Shown here: in pieces, positions 47,036 to 60,010 of the stretch
Numbering within the stretch: the stretch's first letter is position 1
Layout of the letters: each line of letters starts with the position of its first letter
DNA from: Gnetum montanum
Lineage: Eukaryota > Streptophyta > Gnetopsida > Gnetales > Gnetaceae
Reading direction: 5' to 3'
Assembly (NCBI GenBank): GCA_015680685.1
Contig: MNCI01021483.1
Span: forward strand, 128,914-192,913
Length of the DNA: 64,000 bases
The notes under the pieces: model-generated
Told to the model about the DNA's origin: nothing
Database searches by the model: none
What the model saw: the letters and a program-made list of their open reading frames with translations, nothing else
Position numbers and translations under genes: made by a program

Positions 47036-48165
47036 AAAGCTTACATTGTAATTTTATGGGAATTTAAAGGTAGAAATAATTTTCTTATTTTCCCTTTAAA
47101 AATCTTACATTTTGGCCTTCTTTTGGCAAATTTTTGGACCATTTTTAATGTAAAAAAGTGACATTTATAGCCCACACACTATGAATTTTCCTTATGCTAG
47201 TGTGTAAGATTCAAAAATAACTGAACATGATGCCTTTTTTCTCTATATGCTACACCACCCTATCCCACACACTATGCCTATGTGTGGGACAATGTGTGGA
47301 GCTTAAATTTTCCACATCTTGGAATTTTGGCCATGAAAATAGCCCAAATATGCTACAAAATTTGGTAGCAAAAATCTCATACACTGGTGGCCCATATGCT
47401 ATATTTTTTGATGGTGAAAATTGTCATATAGGTTAATGTTTTAGGTACAAAAAGTTAAAAATGTTGGTAGTACAGATGTTGTAGTTTTTGACCACAAAAA
47501 TGATCTAAACATGCTTTATAAATGTCGAAAATTTTACAAAATCAAACTAGCAAAGAATCATCAAATTGATGCCCTACTTAAATAAGAATCAATGGAGTTT
47601 TCGAGACTTTTAGATCATTTTGCATTCAGCCAAAATTTAGACTTTCAGAGAAGAGTAAGATCTAAGAGTTCATAACATTCCTCCCCAACACAAATCATCA
47701 TAAGCAAACAAAACCTATTGTAGATAATGTTCAAAACTAAATCAGTTGAGATAGACAAGTGTTGATGTAGTGGTAGAACACATCTTACAATCTACATCGA
47801 ACTTTAAGGATATTTTTGTACTCTCAAGCATTTAAAGCCCATGATCTATACTCTTTAAACCTTCCACTTTTCAAAAATTATTATAATAGTTAATACAAAT
47901 TTTGTAGCCTTTTTGTTTTTCCATACTGTTTTTCCATCTTTCTATTATTAGATTTAGCATATAGATCATTGTTTCATATGTTTTCACATAATTAAGTTTA
48001 CATACTTAGTAATAGACCCCCTAAGTCCTCAAGTTATTGGAAAGACTATTTGAGGCACTTTAGATCCTTTTAAGGCCCATGGATTCTAAATGTAATCTAT
48101 TTTGCATAGGATTTTTTGATTCTCCAACACTGAATATTTTTGTTGTTATAGTTAATTCATCTTAA
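47036..48165 (+). mobile_element. Tat LTR, copy 3 (3' LTR)
   Basis: It parallels the LTRs at 38304 and 55679: an early 'ttcttattttccc' and 'ttacattttggcc' region, the 'cttaaataag' TATA element (47577-47586), 'ctaagtcctcaagttattgg' (48021) and 'ccaacactgaatattttt' near the end. No PBS follows, as expected for a 3' LTR. U3 carries 'cacacactatg'-type subrepeats (47170-47290). Confidence 0.7.
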
Positions 48166-48584
48166 TAGTGAGGAAAAACCAATATCTATTCTTTATGTAT
48201 TCCTAGATCACACATAATATATTTATATTTTTTAAATGTTTGTGGTATTTCTAGAAATTGGAATAATTTTAAATATCTAATTAAAAAATTTATTGGCCGA
48301 TATCCTTACATTTTTTTATCTAAAACCTTATATACTCTATGTATATAGAAATAAAATAATACTTCTTATTTAAGGGGTTTTGAGTTTTCATGCATTTTAA
48401 TAGAGAAAGCATAGGGTAGCCACAAAAGATATCAAGAGTAGACCATGAGATGATAGATGGTTCATTTTTATTAATGATGGACCTATGGAATCTACCCCAT
48501 ATTTTTTTTATATTTTGTATCTTTATAAAATAGGAAATAGTACAAATTTTAAATATTTGAACCATATACCTTTTCTTATAAATA

Positions 48585-48797
48585 AATAATGAGGTGTTGA
48601 CCTAGTAATAAGAGTCTTGGCCTAGTAACCTTAGGTCATAGGTTTGATTCTACAAGGAAACACTAAATTATCAATTAAGATATATTCCATAAAAGGAATT
48701 CTAAAACTGGTATGATAGATCCAAGGGATCTTAGTGGATATAAGTTAAAATTTTAATTTTAGTTTCATAATAAAGTATGATATGAAATTTTTGTTTT
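48585..48797 (+). repeat. Probable tRNA-derived SINE
   Basis: The head has tRNA-promoter features: an A-box-like TGACCTAGTAATAAGAG (48597-48613) and, about 35 bases later, a B-box-like AGGTTTGATTC (48637-48647), within a phrase style (gacctagta..agagtcttggcctag) seen in plant tRNA-derived SINEs. A non-tRNA body of about 140 bases follows and ends in T-rich sequence at an N base (48798). RNA polymerase III would read it from the boxes. No poly-A tail or target duplication was fixed. Confidence 0.5.
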
Positions 48798-48798
48798 N

Positions 48799-49951
48799 TT
48801 TTCTAAAAGTCTCATTAAGGTAAAACAAGTATCATTGGTATCATCTCCTTATAGGCACAATTGTTTCTCATTTTCATATAATTATATTTATTTAATTATT
48901 TATGCTAATATTATAGAATTTGCTACACCATGTTGTACTTTTTTATTTATGCTTTCAATCAATAATTTTTATTAATTACATGTTTATTTTATGATATAGG
49001 AAGATTAATGTTAAATTTAGATCCCTGGGGGCTTTTATAGGCCAACATAGCCTATGAATTTTTTAATAAATATTATTTTATTTATTAATTTTTTAAAAAA
49101 TATGTATCTATATCTATTAAAGTTAAAACTTTGGGGGTTTGGGATTGACCCCATAAACTCACATTCAACATTTTCTTTAACTTTTTATTATAATTTTATT
49201 CTACCCTACCTTGGTGGTTAAAATTGTTCTTTAGTTGACACAAATATTTTGATATGGATAAATGGTAATTCTAGGTTGATCCCTAACAATAAAATTTTGA
49301 TATTTTTTCTAAATAAAAATTTAATAATTTTAATAATTTAATATTATTTTAATGCACAAATAATAAGAAACTTAAAACACGATATCTTTAAAACTATAAG
49401 TCTGATGAAGATGAAATTTATACCATTGGAATCATCCCAATGAGCACTATGCCTTAGACATGGTTTTAGGTATCAAAAATGAAGTTGAATTTTTCAATAT
49501 TTTGAAATGTTCACTAGCTTATTCTACCAAATCGACATTACTGAATTGATGTATGGATGACATGATAACTTATAAATGACTATAAGTTAGGACAATGATT
49601 TTTAAGAAAACAAGATCAATTTAGGTCATGGTTACTAACATTTTGGGAGTAAATCAAGAATTTTCTTAATTAATTAAGATTTATAGTACTTATATGGGTA
49701 AAAGTTACATGGATCGGTGTAGCCTTGTTTCACCAACATCTCTTGCCACTAATGAATCTTGATGAGGCATAGTCAGATCTTCTATGGTCAATGATATCAT
49801 GAAAGGATTTTTTTGTTGGTTGGTCGGATATCTTAGACATATGGTGCATCTAGTGGTAATCAATTACTTTCTCTATATCATGGCTTGGTTCATCATTAGA
49901 TTCATGTTGTAATAGGTGCATGGTTATGATTGGTCCTTGGTTCATGGTTTT
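48799..49951. other. Noncoding stretch left of a minus-strand PBS
   Basis: By orientation this would be the leader and gag of a minus-strand element starting at the PBS at 49952, but no gag motif can be read. AT-rich, with short runs of repeated 'taataattt'. Confidence 0.35.
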
Positions 49952-49962
49952 CTCTAATACCA
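49952..49962 (-). other. Minus-strand primer binding site
   Basis: The minus strand reads TGGTATTAGAG, one change from TGGTATCAGAG, two bases after an LTR end GGGATGTCACA. The string 'ctctaataccaattgtgacatccc' on plus is the common reverse view of a gypsy 5' LTR junction. Confidence 0.65.
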
Positions 49963-49964
49963 AT

Positions 49965-51100
49965 TGTGACATCCCATCACTGTATGTCATAGCAAATGTC
50001 AAATATACATTATATTAGATATTATGTGTTAGAAGAAATTATACCAAACTTCAAATATATGTAACATTCAACATAATGCATGAAGGAAATAATAGAGAAA
50101 GTGCACAAAGAGAAAGAAAAGAATGCTTTGTTGATATAGAATAGGGTATTTGGATCATTCTTTGAGAGTGTTCATTTGGGTTTTCTTCTTTTGGCATCTA
50201 TGCCTTAGAGGTAATCTAGCACTACCACCACGGTTGGGCCTATAACTCGGCTAGGAGTGATGGCTAGTCCACTTCCTATTTTGCTTCACATTGCTCCCAT
50301 TACTTGCTTGTACTAGCGCTACCACTCCATGTCTAGGATGACCTCTCAGCCTAGGTATAAATGCCATAGGTCAAACCCCCAAAGGTTACCTCAAGAGGCA
50401 TGTTTGCTATTACAACATGCCCTTTTGGTTTCAATTACAACTACCCTTTTAGGTCTTGTTATGATAACAATAATACTTGTTAGGAAGAGGCACCATCTTT
50501 GTTATGCAACAACATGATTTTGGAAAGGTGACATGATAGGAATCCTATGATAATTAAAGGTTTATTATTGAGAAATATGTATCTTATTTGAAACAAAAAT
50601 ATGTATATAAAAAGTTAGCACATCTAAGGAAAAATAAAATAATTATGAATAGTGTTCTAAATTATTAAAGAAGTTCTAGCAATGAATAGAGGAATGTAAA
50701 ATACTTTAGTAATATTTCCAAAATTTCCTTAGAGATTATTTAAATGGCTTAATAAAGAAGCCTAGGCCTAATGATCCTTGAGTTGTTATATATATTTGTA
50801 TATGTTGTAGACAACATTTTAGATTATGTATATTTTCTAATGATCTACTTATTTTGGCAACCTATGCATGTAGATGTGGTGTAAATATTTAATAAAGGGG
50901 TAAGCTATGCTTGTAATTATTGATTTTAATTATTTCTTTATATTTGGTATGAAAAATTTGATGTTGTAAATATGATTTAGTATAAAATAAGGAGAATATG
51001 ATAAATTAATAATATTCTATAATAACATCCTCAAAATACATAAATCACCTAAAATTTTATAAATATATTAATCCTTTTGCAAAACCAAAATAAAAAAACC
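49965..51100 (-). mobile_element. LTR of a minus-strand element
   Basis: On the minus strand it ends GGGATGTCACA directly at the PBS. The right border (the LTR start on minus) is not resolved and is put near 51.1 kb, where the plus-strand Tekay-like gag sequence begins. The middle (50.2-50.52 kb) is GC-richer than the neighbourhood. The 62-codon plus-strand frame at 50329-50517 appears to be chance. Confidence 0.5.
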
Positions 51101-51229
51101 ATATTTAAGGCTAAAGAAATGAAGGTAACGGCCAACACTAGGTTCAACTAATTCATAGCTTTAGGAGGTCTACCTTTCTGTAATTGAGGACCTATACAAT
51201 GGCTAAATGGATTAGATTTGATTTTTTAA

Positions 51230-52050
51230 AACTTACATTATACTACTATGAAGAAGACCTCTCTAGTCATTTTTCAACTAGAAGATTTGTCCAGGCAATA
51301 GTGGAATGCTAAAGAAAGAATTAGGCACTAGTAGATGAAAAGATAGTGGGAGAAATTTATTAAGGTATTTAAAAAAGATATTTTCCTAAGACCTATAAAG
51401 AAAATAAAAAAAAGGAATTTAATCAACTATCTTAGGAATCCATGATTGTTCATAGTTATCATAACAAGTTTATAATACTATGTGAATATGTCTTCCAAAA
51501 TTAAGCTTTTCATATTAGGATATTTATAAAAGGATTAAGATATTCCATCAAAATCCTATGAGAAGCATGAGCTAGGGTCGTTATTGTGAAAAGAGAAAAA
51601 ATAAATGATTCGACCTAAAGAGATAGAAAGAAAAATAAAAAAGCACTATTTATAGTTAATCATGGAAAATTTAAATAGTCCAGGGGGCTACATGGATTAC
51701 TTAAATATTATCCCAACAAACCAAATGGACCTTCATAGCCATTGAATTTTATATTTACATCAAGATCTAATATTTTCTTCTATTGTAAAGAAGTTAGTAA
51801 CTTTAAAAGAAAGTGTTTAAAGTTGCTTAAGAGGAAAAATGCTATGTAGAATAGGAGAATGAAATCATTGGCCTTAATTCATTTCAACAAAATAAAGAAT
51901 TTTCTAATAATTTCAAGACTAGTCAAGAAAATATACAATGATACTAATAATCAAGGAAGACGTGGAAGACCTATAAATCAAGGATAAATCTATTCTAGAT
52001 TAGGAAGAGATATAGAAGAACAACCTTGCATTATGGTTTAGACTAAAATA
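51230..52050 (+). pseudogene. Tekay-like gypsy gag pseudogene
   Basis: The capsid zone can be followed across shifts: WEKFIKVFKKDIFLRPIKKI near 51350, RNLINYL and YYYVNMSSKIKLFILGYL near 51480, matching the W..F...F...Y.P to L.QG...V..Y...F..L pattern. A zinc-knuckle relic lies near 51790 (FYCKEVSNFKRKC). The frame is broken by many stops. Confidence 0.65.
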
Positions 52051-53600
52051 CATATTATGTAGAGACTCTTCATATTATTTTTTATCTAGAAGCTAGTCAT
52101 TCTTTTATTAATAGAGGTATAGTAGAAAGATAAAATTTATCATATAAAAATTTTAGAAACTTTATTATTTGTTCAAGATATGGAACATAATTGATATATA
52201 GGATAAAATGAATTTAAGGATCTTTCACTAAGGATATATTGAGTAGAGTCTAAATTTATTTATTAAGGATTTAGGAGAATATGATATTATTTTAATAAAT
52301 GATTAGTTAAGTAAGTAAAATGACATTGTTTATTTTAAGACTAAGATGATGTAATTAGAGTTAGTGGATGAACAAAATGTCTTGGTAGTAGAGAAAGAAA
52401 GACCTATTAAGGGTGATTTGATTTTCTTCAAAAATTTCATGAAAATGTTTAAAAGTGAACATATTTTTATAATTTATTTTGTTAAATTAGAAAATAAAAA
52501 TGATGATATTGCTAATATTCTAGTAATTAATGAATTTCAACATGTATTTGCAAAAGAATTATTATGGTTTTCTTAAAAAAGAGAAATAGAAGTTGAAATT
52601 ACTCTTAAATGAGAAATACGACTAATTTTTAAGGTATTATATTAAATGTCTCTAGTTGAGTTAATATAACTCAAGATTGAAGTGCAAGAACCTTTGAAAA
52701 AAGATCTTGTTTGACCAAGTATTACTCCTTTGGGTGCAGTAGTATTATTTCTAAAAAAGATGGAATCTTAAGGCTACGCATAAGCTATAGATGCTTGAAT
52801 GAAGTTACCATTAAGAATATCCTTTATTCAAAATAGATAATTTATTTGATCAACTTAGGGATGTAGATGTATTCTATAAAATGAATTTGAAATCTAGATA
52901 TTTTAAGTTAAAAATTAAAAGAAGGATATCCAAAAGATTGCATTTAGAATAAGATATGAATACTATGAATTTCTTGTATGATCATTTCAACTAAAAAATT
53001 CTATTGTAGTATTTATGCATTTAATGAATAATGTATTAAGGCCTATTTGGATAAATTTGTGATAGTATTTATTGATGATAAATTTGAATAAATATGTGAA
53101 TCATCTAAGAAAAGTGTTATAGCTACTAAGAGAAAACTAGTTATATGCCTAGTCATATAATTGCTTATTTAAAGGTAAATAAGTGTAATAACTTTGTTAT
53201 ATTATGTCAAAAGTAGAAATAAAAATGGATCCAATGATGACTCAAGTGATTTGGAATTGGACAAGGCATAGTATTATAGTAGAAGTAAGAAGTTTCTTAG
53301 AGTTAGGAAGCTATTATTGAAGATTTATTAAGAGTTTTTCTAGGATTGCGTCTCCTTCAACTAAGTTATTATGCAAAAATTATCCATTGTATGGTAAAAA
53401 AAAAGTATGAATAAAATTTTTTTGAAGTAAAGAGATAGCTCATATTAGCTCCTATTTTAATATTATCCATCTTAGGTAAGTCACTTAATGTGTATAATGA
53501 TGCTTTAAATGAAGGTCTAGAATACATATTCATGTAAAATGAATATCATACTCAAAAATATACAATAAATAATAACATGGAATTACTTATGGAACATGAA
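52051..53600 (+). pseudogene. Tekay-like gypsy protease, RT and RNase H start
   Basis: The protease core appears as LEASHSFIN near 52090, where the lineage has DSGASHSFIS: the catalytic aspartate is gone. Pre-RT sequence VINEFQHVFAKELLWFS lies at 52525-52576. RT shows ITPLGAVVLFLKK near 52735, a KDCIFRIRYEYYEFLV-like piece near 52930 and the catalytic box VFIDDKFE at 53065-53088, with DD intact. FYRRF-SRIASPSTKLL is near 53330. RNase H starts with VYNDALNEGLEYIFM (53490-53535, first D kept) and is then lost near 53600. Integrase and 3' LTR are absent. Confidence 0.8.
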
Positions 53601-55678
53601 TAAATTACTTGCCTGAATAAATTACTTACCTGGCTTCAAATATACAAGAATACTTATAGCCTTTACCCAAATTGCATCATCACTTCTATTATGCACTATA
53701 ATCTAGTATTGATACCATCACCTGGAATATCCATCCAATTCTCCAACTATAATATCCATGAAACACATGTAGGAAGGGCTAGCAAATATTCACAATAGAG
53801 GAATTCATCTTGATGCCACTTGGAATGAAGCTAGAAGATGAGGCTTAAGCTACAAAGCATATTGTTGGAAATAACAATAAATACCAATTAACATAACTAT
53901 TGATTGATATCATTAACATTATTATTAATGTACTAATTATCATAGAATTAATTACTGATATTCTCATGAGGTTTCAATATCATTTATTTGAATAACTATA
54001 AGGTTAATACTAACTTAAACTAGTCATCAAGGCCTCGTAGTTGGGAATCTTAGCTCTCTAGGCCACCCTTATTTTAAATCACCTATTGGCTTATGTTTAT
54101 TACAAGTATTAACCTTACAACTATCCTAATATCTAAGCCCCTCACTATCACATAATGGTTTTTGATACAAGGTTATTTTCCATTAGGTTGAAGAGCTAAC
54201 TGTGAATTCAACTTTACCATGGCAAGACTATCCAAGCAACATATCACTAGGTTGGAAAAATTTTCTAATAAACCTTATCATAACAAGTCCTACTATCTCT
54301 TCATAAATTATCCTAATAATATTAACTATATACCACCTAGTTTTTGGAGCAACTATAGAGTTAAATTATTATGACTGAATAGTCAAATTATTACCTCCTA
54401 GCTTTCCAACATCTTCAACACATTAATATACATCTAAAACATCCACTAGTTATTGTTGTTAGATGTTTTATTTTTATTCAAAGTTATCATTGTCATGAAA
54501 CTCTACATAACATGCTAAAATTCTATCAAAACAATAGAAACATGATGATGCAACATGTCCAAAAATATGGAAAGAAAAGATGAAAATGAAAACTAGGATC
54601 ATTTGAAAAAATAACAATAATAAATTAGTGTCATAATAGTAGAAGAAGAATAATTTAGAAGGTAGCTTTGAAAAGGATTGATATTTAGGGAAAAGTGATG
54701 AAAGAAGGGATATTTTCTTTACCTTGAGAGATCAAATGATAGAACAGATTCACTAAGTAAGAATAAGTTTATATCTAGTAACCTTCAAGAGATATAATAT
54801 ACAAGCATGAGTAAGAGACCAAGAGTGAGAGAGAGAAAGAGATGCATAATTGATGCTAAGAAAGCTAGTCTTGCTAATTATTTATAGACATAACATAGAG
54901 TTTCGAAATTTCCAAGAATAACAATGTAATTCCAAGATTGAGTCACATGTATCCATAAAATATTTAAAATGGTCCACTAGTAGCTATATCCATGCATTCA
55001 AGTCACCAAAAAATACTAGATATAGCCAACATTGCTCAACAACAGATTTCAGATATATAAAGATAAAATAAGAAAATAATTGGAATAAACATTAATTAAA
55101 TATTTAAAAATCCTTTAGACCATATTCTTACATTATTTCAAAAATATTAGAATAATATACAAATACAAAAGAAAAAAATATAAATAATAAATACAAACTA
55201 CCACTAATGGACCACCATCATCTTCCAACCTGTCCTTCACAAAAAGCATCAAACACTAGCAAATATTAAGAAATAATGTTCAAGAAAGAAAATGGAATAA
55301 TATCAATAATTTTAAAATATATATAATAAGAGAAAGGTCCAAGGTTCAAACATATCATTAACATATAATAAAACATTTATAATTACCAAGAGATTCTAAG
55401 ATCAAACCTCACTAATACATAAGCAATTATTTCAAGATATATTTTACATAAGATTCTAAGATAATATATCATGATGTACCTATCATAAAATATAAATTTA
55501 TCAATAATACATGTAAATAAGTAGTCACGGATTCAAGCCTCAAGATGCATAGCCATAAGAATAAGCATAAAAGAGATACTAGAATATACTAACATATACC
55601 ACTAGTCAGAATACAATATAATATTAGATCATATTATATTAACATACACCATTATGCTTGAAAAAATCCCAAAGAAAT
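53601..55678. other. Noncoding stretch, possible old minus-strand LTR
   Basis: No protein signal. On the minus strand TGGTATCAATAC (53707-53718) could be a worn PBS, and a TATAAATA-like box lies near 54878, so an LTR on that strand is possible between about 53.72 and 55.25 kb. No second copy was seen in the window. The evidence is weak. Confidence 0.25.
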
Positions 55679-56671
55679 TCACATTATAACCCATGGAAAA
55701 AATCCCAAAGAAATACAATTTCCTTATTTTCCAAAAGTCTAGCATTATGGCCTCATGTTACTATAGTCTAAGACCTCATGCATCCTAGCTTACGAAAGCT
55801 ACATAACCCATGTATGCCAACTTATGGAAGCTAATGATGCTTCAAAAGCTATAAGAGTTTCTATCTTAGCCTTGTATGCTAAGCATTATAGTTTTGTATG
55901 GTAAATAGCAAACAAAGATGGTGTAAAAAATTTTGATTTTAATCTTGTATGTTGGGAATCTATTTTAACACTAGGTAGCTTACAAAGGTAGTGTTAGAGA
56001 ATGAAAATTAGCTAAAATTGTTAGTACACTACATGAATGTGTCGTATGTATGATAAAATTTGGTAGACATCTATAGAAATCATCACATAAACAATCAATG
56101 ATAAATTACGACATCAGAGGCTTATTTAAATAACATTCCATTTCATTGGAAGAAATTTTGGCATTTTGTGTATACATTGAATTGAGACTATAAAGCAATG
56201 TAGATGCTCAAGAGTTCATGATGACCACCATCATTCTTTCATTGTGTAGACCACCAATCAATCAAGTGAAGTTAAGGAGTATATCCATGTGGATATGTTG
56301 TAGAATACACCTTGTCATTGTATTATATATTAAGGATGCTATTGCATCTTTTGGGTTTTCTAAAACCCTAAATATATATCTCCTAAAAATTTGGTTATAA
56401 AATTTTATTTCATTGCATTAATATCAAAGTTACAGTTCTATCTTTGTTTTGTCATTTTCCCATTTAGGTCTTCCATGTTATGTTTTAAAATTGAGATGAT
56501 TCATTTGCATTTTTTTATCACTTGGTAACATAACCTCTAAGTTCTCATTCAATCAGAAATACCATTTGAGGTGCCTATAGATCCTTGTTGAGGCTTGTGG
56601 ACCTATAATTTAAACTCATCTAATAGGAATATTTAATCCTCTAGCACTGAATTTTTCCATCACTACAATCT
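55679..56671 (+). mobile_element. Tat LTR, copy 4 (5' LTR of second Tat element)
   Basis: It parallels the LTRs at 38304 and 47036, with 'ttccttattttccaaaagtc' near 55720, 'catcctagctta' subrepeats (55788-55840), the 'cttatttaaataac' TATA element (56121-56134) and 'ctctagcactgaatttttcc' at the end. It is followed at once by the PBS and then by gag in the same orientation. Confidence 0.7.
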
Positions 56672-56692
56672 TTGGCACTAAAAGGAGGGCCT
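56672..56692 (+). other. PBS of the second Tat element
   Basis: TTGGCACTAAAAGGAGGGCC follows the LTR end. It is the best-kept of the three Tat primer sites in the window. Confidence 0.6.
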
Positions 56693-57049
56693 CTATCTAA
56701 CTTCTTCATCTAAACCTATTGTAGTGTTTGCTTGTCTAAATCTATTTTTAGTAGTTTAATAAAAAAATCATTGTTTGTTTTATCTATTGTAGCACAACTA
56801 GTCTTTTGCCAAAACATAATTTTTTCTGCCACTGGTTATAGTGTAGTTGGCAACATAGTCCTCTCTCCCTACAACATGTAACTTTGAATTTTCTTTTAAT
56901 TATTTTTATTGTAATGCATAGCATCCCTACCTATAATACACTAGAGAAAATTTAAAAATAATAATAATAATGATTTTTAATTTTATAGTTATTGTGGTAG
57001 TGCATATGCTAGAACCTCTTCCTAATTTTTCAGCATTAGCAAACCCTTC

Positions 57050-57955
57050 TAGCTTACTACTCAAGTTGATACTTCATTGATGCCTTTTCATCTTTCCACC
57101 ATATTATCACTTAACCTCCCCTACATTACCCCTAAACTAGATGGATTTCATGTTTATGACCCAAAAGACCCAGCAAACATAAAGTGTAGATAGTCACTTA
57201 GGTAGAGGGGAAATAACCCAAACTTTGTTGTTACTAATGAGGAATTTTATAACTCCCTATGTGCCAAAATACAGGCTGGCCTCCTCATACCATGTTCTAA
57301 GTATGACACTAACTGTTAGTTTCAAATCATAAATCGGAATGGAAAAGAATACATCCAATCAACATATGAAAATATCCCTTTAATCGATTTCTATGCTCAC
57401 CTGTTGATACAACTTTAGATGTCGATGAGTGAAGTTAGGGGATTTTCTCAGATGTACACATTGAGGAGAAAAATGAATTTGAGGTGGAACAAGAATCATA
57501 CAAATTTATTAAAAACCTCTTCCAACAATCAGCTTCCCTAACAACTATTCACTATTTTACGTCTCTTGTGTTATCTGTAGGACAAGTTCCTTAACATTCT
57601 TCCTCTTTTGTTCATCCCATAGTGTTTAGATCAAAACCTATTATCTCCACACATCAATATCAATTGATGCCTCAATCTACTTCCTTTTTTTCATTAATGC
57701 CCTTTTCAACACATCCTTGCTTCAAATGATCATCATCCATGGTGTCTACCACATCTCATTCTTTCTTCATCTTGGTGAGCTCCTCTATGAGACCCTAGGC
57801 TATGCAATCTTCTCACACCTATTTTTTCCCCTTCATCCCCAAAGTACCAATTCAAGACTTATTTTTTTTATTTAACACTTCTAACACCATGATCACCCAA
57901 CCTCTTCCATCATTACCACTGCCCATTGCATAGCCCAACCTAGTGAATTGCTAAA
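57050..57955 (+). pseudogene. Tat-type gag, N-terminal part, in sense orientation
   Basis: It starts at MPFHLSTI (about 57080). KLDGFHVYDPKDPANIKC, TNEEFYNSLCAKIQAGLL, NGKEYIQSTYENIPLIDFYA and NEFEVEQESYKFIKNLFQ follow, across stops and one shift. A Ser/Pro/Thr-rich, His-containing tail ends near 57955. Each of these parts has a counterpart on the minus strand at 40.0-40.99 kb. The frame is then cut by the 58-60 kb repeat. Confidence 0.6.
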
Positions 57956-57959
57956 TTTT

Positions 57960-60010
57960 TGATATGTTATAAATATTTTTAATAGGAGACATATATAGGT
58001 AGAATAACTCAAAATAAATATGTATAGAAAGAGTTATAAGCCCATATTTAAGAGCTATATGAAATTATGTAGAAATGCAATACAGAGATTCAGCTATTCA
58101 TAACCTCTTATCTATAGCGTATTTTTGTTGCAATTTTTATGAGACTTATCCTTTTCTATTATGTTAACATCATAAGTATAATCAATGTAAAAGGTTCTAT
58201 TTTGTTTTAGTTATTAGAAATTTACTATCAAACACTCATTTTGTCTCTATTTCTAATTACCTAGAATGTTGGACTAATATCTATAGCTTTGAATCTATCA
58301 TTTTTAAACTATTTTTATAGTAACTAGGTAAGGATATTAGATTTAATATTAGTCATTAATTATAATTAAATTCATAGGGATGTATGAGTTATCATAGTTT
58401 CATTTATGGATCTCCAGTTTGCTTAATATTTAGTAAATCATAATTTGAGAATCACTTTCTACCTTTTTATCCTTGTGCTACTATGTATCCTTTTGGAGTT
58501 ATTGTTTGGTATTACCCATTGCAAATTTTTGAAAGAATTTTGATCTTAATTGATTGTAAATCTATGAACATTTTGGACATGTATTTTGTTAGGCATGGTT
58601 TTGTGAATGAGTGTTGAAATTTTGGAGGTTTTGGATCCCTCGAATATGTCTTGGAACCTTGGTTAATTGGATCTTGTTGGATACCTAGAGGATTGGAATT
58701 GTTGAAATTTCCATTGCATTATGACATGTTGGATTGATGGTCCATTTTTTATTGAGTCCCTCCACCATCAATGTTTGTTTGCCTTTGTGAGATGGCTAGA
58801 TGATGCCATAGTTTGATTGTTTGCTATGTGATTGGATAATGGATGTAGCACCAAGGATGTGGCGTATGTGGCCTATTGGAGATGAGGATCCATAGAGATA
58901 ATTTTTTTGACTAATCACCACTATCAATGCATTAGTTTGGCTCTTGCTATAGGCCCCATTTGGTAAGATAAGGTGATCCATGGCTCATTGGTCTTGTTGG
59001 ATGCCTCCAAAAATCTAGAGGTGGGTATTCATAAGAACATCTCTAGAACTAGTATGTTTGGGAAACTTGGTGGGTAATCCATATGGACCACCTTGGTTCA
59101 AATCTTGGTGAGGTATCCACAGGGATCACCTTGATTCATTAATTCTAATAATAAATCCATGTGCATGGTAATTTGATATTTTGTTGAAAACTTTGGGTTG
59201 GAAATTGGAAAGAATTCATGACAACTTGATACACATTGAGATTGAGTTTGCTGCATGTTAGCCTTCTTGTTTGCTTGATTGATGGATGGAGTGGATGGTT
59301 GTTGGTTTTGAAACATTATGATGGTCAAATGGATTCATCCCATTCTTGATGGATGTTTATGATCGTTGTGTGTTTTGGAATGTTTGTGATGAATGATATT
59401 GGATGCTATACAAGTTGTATTTTTGGAGATTCTTTACTTTGATTATTTTGTAGGTTTTCATGCCCTACCTAGCCCTCATGAGACCTATCCTTGATTCAGT
59501 TGAAAGATGGTGCCAACGTTACTCACTCAATGATAGCTAATATTTTTGTTTTCTATATAGGTACTTTAGGCTAGGAAGAGCATGGAGTACATGTGGTATA
59601 TAGGAGATGCTCATAATATAAGATTAAATTATATGTTATTCATAAGTAGATGTATATTAATTTTATTCATGTATTTGATATTTTATAAGACAATGAGAAC
59701 TTCTCATATTTCTTTATGTAAGATGTTTCATATGAGATCATTATGAAATTTATGATGTCATTGATGTAATATTTCTTTTAGTGAATGCTTATAATTTAAC
59801 TCTTTATTACCTATATATATATATATATATATATATATTCATGTTAAAATTAAAATATATAATTTCTCTTCATTATCTTATCATTTAATCTATTCTTCCT
59901 CTTGGTCATGGCTTAATCATACTTCCTTTCACTGCATTACAATCAATCAATTTCTTTACTTTGTCATGACCAACCTTTGTTATTTGTTTTACCCCACATA
60001 ATGTTCTTCA
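57960..60010. repeat. Noncoding repeat, copy 2 (relative at 20.7-22.4 kb)
   Basis: See copy 1 at 19130-22373. Here it sits between two parts of a Tat-type gag/protease frame, which suggests that it was inserted there. It contains two minus-strand open frames (58796-58981 and 59098-59328), one Gln/Asn-rich; copy 1 has stops at matching places, so they are not supported as genes. A TA dinucleotide run lies at 59812-59838. Confidence 0.5.
59812..59838. repeat. (TA)n microsatellite
   Basis: An uninterrupted run of about 13 TA units. Confidence 0.9.

Noticed and set aside
47227-47436. 69-codon plus-strand frame with cysteines
   Set aside because: It falls wholly within a Tat LTR, and the related LTRs at 38.3 and 55.7 kb do not keep the frame.
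50329-50517. 62-codon plus-strand frame
   Set aside because: Located within a minus-strand LTR; no motif and no homologue recognised.
53707-53718. Minus-strand TGGTATCAATAC as a firm PBS
   Set aside because: Two mismatches, no definite LTR end beside it and no gag after it. Mentioned only as a weak possibility.
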